A DNA stretch of 64,000 bases, taken from the NCBI GenBank assembly GCA_050301795.1, contig JBNKZU010000034.1:29389-93388 (forward strand). Reading direction: 5' to 3'. The notes beneath the pieces are model-generated. The model saw only the letters and a program-made list of their open reading frames with translations, was not told the DNA's origin and did no database searches. The position numbers and the translations under genes are program-made. Source of the stretch: JBNKZU01 sp050301795 (GTDB lineage Bacteria; Pseudomonadota; Gammaproteobacteria; Thiohalomonadales; Thiohalomonadaceae). Below, piece by piece: positions 61,705-64,000 of the stretch. The first letter of the stretch is position 1; each line of letters opens with the position of its first letter.

Positions 61705-62661
61705 ATGTATATCAGAGAGATACTGGATTTGGTTTTTAACTTCTGGACAGGATTAGCCGTATTAATCATCATACTGGTTAAATCCTCCATCAAATTTGTT
61801 CCCCAAAACCGCGCCTTCGTTGTCGAGCGCTTCGGCAAATACAACAAAACTATGATCGCGGGTCTGAACCTGCTGGTTCCGTTTATCGACAAGGTGACTT
61901 ATGACCAGTCACTCAAGGAGCACGCCTATGATGTTCCAAGCCAGGCAGCGATTACCAAGGATAATATTTCACTGGTTGTTGATGGGGTGCTCTATCTGAA
62001 GGTGCTCGATGCCTACAAGGCCTCATACGGTGTTGATAACTACGTCTACGCGGTCACCCAGTTGGCGCAAACCACGATGCGTAGCGAGATCGGCAAGATC
62101 GACCTCGATAAAACCTTTGAGGAGCGTGAAAGCCTCAACACCAATATCGTCAACGCCATCAATCTCGCCTCCGAGCCGTGGGGCGTGCAGGTACTGCGCT
62201 ATGAGATAAAGGATATCGAACCACCACGCACCATTCTCGATGCGATGGAGCGGCAGATGAAGGCCGAGCGCGAGAAGCGCGCCACCATCCTTGAGTCAGA
62301 GGGCAATCGCCAGTCGGCAATCAATATTGCTGAGGGGGCAAAGCAGGCACAGGTATTATCAGCAGAGGCCGACAAGGCGGAGCAGATCCTGCGCGCCGAG
62401 GGTGAGGCTCAGGCCATCCTTGCGGTTGCCGATGCCAAAGCAAAAGCGCTTGATACCGTAGGTAAGGTCGCCAATACATCCGAAGGACAGAAGGCAATCC
62501 AGCTTGATCTGGCCGATAAGGCCATCGCGGCAAAACAGGCAATCGCCAAAGAGTCTACCGTGGTGCTCCTTCCTGAAAGCAATAGTAATGCAGCCAATAT
62601 CGTTGCCGAGGCGATGACCATCATCAATACCCTCAATAGCGGCAAAACCGATAACGCCTAG
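61705..62661 (+). CDS. SPFH-domain (stomatin/QmcA-like) protein
   Basis: 318 aa from the ATG at 61705, 7 nt after GAGG; a GTG one codon earlier is also possible. One N-terminal membrane helix (residues 8-28) precedes the SPFH/PHB domain (VPQNRAFVVERFGKYNKTMIAG near 34-55), then a long alpha-helical coiled-coil with AEREKRATILESEGNRQSAINIAEGAKQA (split here). SPFH proteins oligomerise into membrane rings and organise microdomains. It is immediately followed by an NfeD-family gene 15 bp away, the standard SPFH-NfeD pair. Confidence 0.95.
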   Translation: MYIREILDLVFNFWTGLAVLIIILVKSSIKFVPQNRAFVVERFGKYNKTMIAGLNLLVPFIDKVTYDQSLKEHAYDVPSQAAITKDNISLVVDGVLYLKVLDAYKASYGVDNYVYAVTQLAQTTMRSEIGKIDLDKTFEERESLNTNIVNAINLASEPWGVQVLRYEIKDIEPPRTILDAMERQMKAEREKRATILESEGNRQSAINIAEGAKQAQVLSAEADKAEQILRAEGEAQAILAVADAKAKALDTVGKVANTSEGQKAIQLDLADKAIAAKQAIAKESTVVLLPESNSNAANIVAEAMTIINTLNSGKTDNA

Positions 62662-62676
62662 TGCAGGAGAGTAGCC

Positions 62677-63150
62677 GTGATCAGTGAATATATTGTAAGC
62701 CACCAACCACAGTTCTGGTTCGCGATCGGCTTTGTGATGTTAGCAATTGAGGTTTTCACCGGATTCGCTGCTGGCGTGTTTCTGTTTGCTGGCCTGGGGG
62801 CGCTCACCACTGGCCTGTTAATGGGTGTTGGCGTCATTCCAGAAACATGGATTGCCGGAATCGCCTGCACCGGTATCAGTAGCGGCATCATTACCGCACT
62901 GTTGTGGAAGCCCTTAAAAAAGCTCCAGGGCGACCAGCCCATCCAGAAAGATAACAGCAGCGATCTCGTAGGCCATACCTTTGTTGTAGAGACCGAGATT
63001 ACCACCGCTAATCCAGGCTCCACCAACTACTCAGGAGTAACCTGGAAGGTGGTGATCGACACGGATGCTGGCGTGGACACTATTAAAGCGGGACAACAGG
63101 TGAGAGTCAGCTCAGTGGAGGTAGGTGTGTTTAAGGTAAAACCTGCATAG
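62677..63150 (+). CDS. NfeD-like membrane protein
   Basis: 157 aa from a GTG at 62677, with AGGAGA 6 nt upstream. Two or three hydrophobic segments (residues 10-75) are followed by an OB-fold domain (residues 95-157, GHTFVVETEITTANPGSTNY to VRVSSVEVGVFKVKPA), the short NfeD type without a protease domain. It works with the adjacent SPFH protein. Confidence 0.93.
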   Translation: MISEYIVSHQPQFWFAIGFVMLAIEVFTGFAAGVFLFAGLGALTTGLLMGVGVIPETWIAGIACTGISSGIITALLWKPLKKLQGDQPIQKDNSSDLVGHTFVVETEITTANPGSTNYSGVTWKVVIDTDAGVDTIKAGQQVRVSSVEVGVFKVKPA

Positions 63151-63159
63151 AAATAAATC

Positions 63160-63207
63160 GGGTTAGAGAGCAATTGTTTCTAATATTAGAAAAACACTCT
63201 CTGACCC
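63160..63207 (+). repeat. Nested palindromic hairpin after nfeD
   Basis: Outer arms GGGTTAGAGAG and CTCTCTGACCC pair (one G-U), and the loop contains the perfect 16-bp palindrome TTTCTAATATTAGAAA (63177-63192). No T-run follows, so it is not a standard terminator. The remainder of 63208-63396 shows no gene. Confidence 0.6.
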
Positions 63208-63396
63208 TGATTATCTTAGCAACGGATAGCGAGAAACTATGCCTGTATTATGAAATTGGATATCAGAAATTCATGACTATGGTAATGATGAAACCATGAT
63301 GGTAAGTTATTGTTACTACTGATATTTGACAGGGATTGTTGTTACAAATCCTTCGAAAAATCTCACTTTTATTTCACGGATAGGAGGGAACTATGC

Positions 63397-63510
63397 ATGA
63401 ATATCTGGATCAGCGAGTTTCCTTCTATTCGAACGGTTAGCCCTCAAGAACAATTGAGAGCATTCCAGAGGAAAGATAGTGGTATTCAAAGAAATACAGA
63501 AGTTTATTGA
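63397..63510 (+). CDS. Small 37-codon ORF with strong ribosome site
   Basis: ATG 63397 lies 8 nt after AGGAGGG (63382-63388), an excellent initiation site, and encodes MNIWISEFPSIRTVSPQEQL and 17 more residues. It overlaps the start of the HsdS-like gene by 32 nt in another frame. It could be a coupling leader peptide, or the true N-terminus of that gene after a frameshift. Confidence 0.4.
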   Translation: MNIWISEFPSIRTVSPQEQLRAFQRKDSGIQRNTEVY

Positions 63511-64000
63511 TAAGTCATTTTCTGGATGTATTGTCAAAAATTTATCCTATCTAACGTCACCTATTAAACGAGGTGAAATAATACCAAAAGGAACCTTGGT
63601 AATTATGGCGTCAGGCGATGCGCAATTACGTTTAAAGATTCTAGATAAAGACACACCACATAAGGGTTTTAGCACGCCACTTGCCTTAAATGACAAAGCT
63701 GAAACTCTTGGTATAACCTCTAACTACCTACATTGGTATCTAAATAGTGACGTAGTAAATAAGCAATTAATGGAGTGCGCAGCAGGCTCAGTCTTTCTTA
63801 GAATACCAATTAAGGTGATAAAACAGATACCAGTCCCCGCCCCAATGAAATCATTTTCTAAAACTATTCCAAAAGAAACAGTTCATAAAAAGGAAGATGA
63901 ATTTAGAGAGCTTCTAAACAGTTTTTATCAAGATTATTTATTTAACCTAAAGAACAAAAGCTATCGAACTGCATTAATCCTGGCTGGCGCAATGACAGAA
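63479..64000 (+). CDS. HsdS-like target-recognition-domain protein, partial (cut by right edge)
   Basis: 174 codons from a GTG at 63479 (AGAGGA 6 nt upstream), open to the window edge. KRGEIIPKGTLVIMASGDAQ followed by NYLHWYLNSDVVNKQLMECA, then GSVFLRIPIKVIKQIPVPAP, matches the layout of a type I restriction S-subunit target-recognition domain (one half, ending in the conserved I-P-x-P). After it comes a helical part with KSYRTALILAGAMTE that resembles HEPN-like C-termini of some DUF4145-type proteins. A lone specificity-like subunit with a helical tail is unusual; the rest lies outside the window. Confidence 0.6.
   Translation, partial: MVFKEIQKFIDKSFSGCIVKNLSYLTSPIKRGEIIPKGTLVIMASGDAQLRLKILDKDTPHKGFSTPLALNDKAETLGITSNYLHWYLNSDVVNKQLMECAAGSVFLRIPIKVIKQIPVPAPMKSFSKTIPKETVHKKEDEFRELLNSFYQDYLFNLKNKSYRTALILAGAMTE

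Noticed and set aside
1..64000. CRISPR array
   Set aside because: No regularly spaced direct repeats with unique spacers were seen; the only repeated sequences are the attC-like sites, the two REP-like hairpins and the operators.

Overview
The window reads as chromosome of a free-living or symbiotic gammaproteobacterium. The evidence is the gene order: hemA-prfA-prmC; lolB-ispE-tRNA-Gln-prs-rplY-pth-ychF; fxsA-groES-groEL; aroQ-accB-accC-prmA; dusB-fis-purH. A class I phosphoribulokinase at 51131-52030 suggests Calvin-cycle CO2 fixation, so a chemolithoautotroph (for example a sulfur oxidiser) is a reasonable inference. No RuBisCO or sulfur gene is in view to prove it.

Layout. 1-4853 (minus strand): six-gene haem, release-factor and sulfur-carrier run hemA-prfA-prmC-hypothetical-moeB-JAMM protease, the last cut by the left edge. 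5084-12120 (plus): TPR lipoprotein, lolB, ispE, tRNA-Gln, prs, rplY, pth, ychF, tRNA-Met; the pth start lies inside a long perfect inverted repeat. 12294-24570: fatty-acid module. A TetR-family regulator and a FabH-like synthase diverge from a seven-gene operon (fadE, FadN-type hydratase/dehydrogenase, fadA, DUF2889 protein, DUF4442 protein, nitronate-monooxygenase-like protein, fadD). The promoter is flanked by two copies of a 20-bp operator-like sequence. 24579-35152: mixed genes, including dsbB, yaaA, a membrane diguanylate cyclase, a UDP-sugar dehydrogenase, an unusual membrane protein joining a catalytically dead signal-peptidase-II-like domain to a class III cyclase-like domain, and groESL with a CIRCE operator. 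35225-35483: a small MITE with TA target duplication. 35520-52078: cutA, dsbD with a doubled N-terminal domain, aroQ-accBC, prmA, hemolysin III, DUF3426, dusB-fis, purH, a purple-acid-phosphatase-like enzyme and an LtaS-like sulfatase lying between purH and purD, then prk.

52125-58261 is an accessory island bounded by two copies of the same 16-3-16 hairpin repeat. It holds an IS91 transposase fragment, then about nine small same-strand genes separated by attC-like recombination sites of very different lengths, with no integrase in view. This is a CALIN (cluster of attC sites lacking an integron integrase). Cassette products include a zinc-ribbon protein with a HEPN-type RNAHxxx-like motif, a GNAT acetyltransferase, small lipoproteins or secreted proteins, a YdeI-like protein and unknowns. 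58426-64000 returns to ordinary chromosomal genes (DUF4405 membrane protein, thioesterase, AraC/GyrI regulator, alpha/beta hydrolase, SPFH-NfeD pair) and ends in a partial gene resembling a type I restriction specificity (HsdS) target-recognition domain.

All calls come from reading the sequence; no database search was run.
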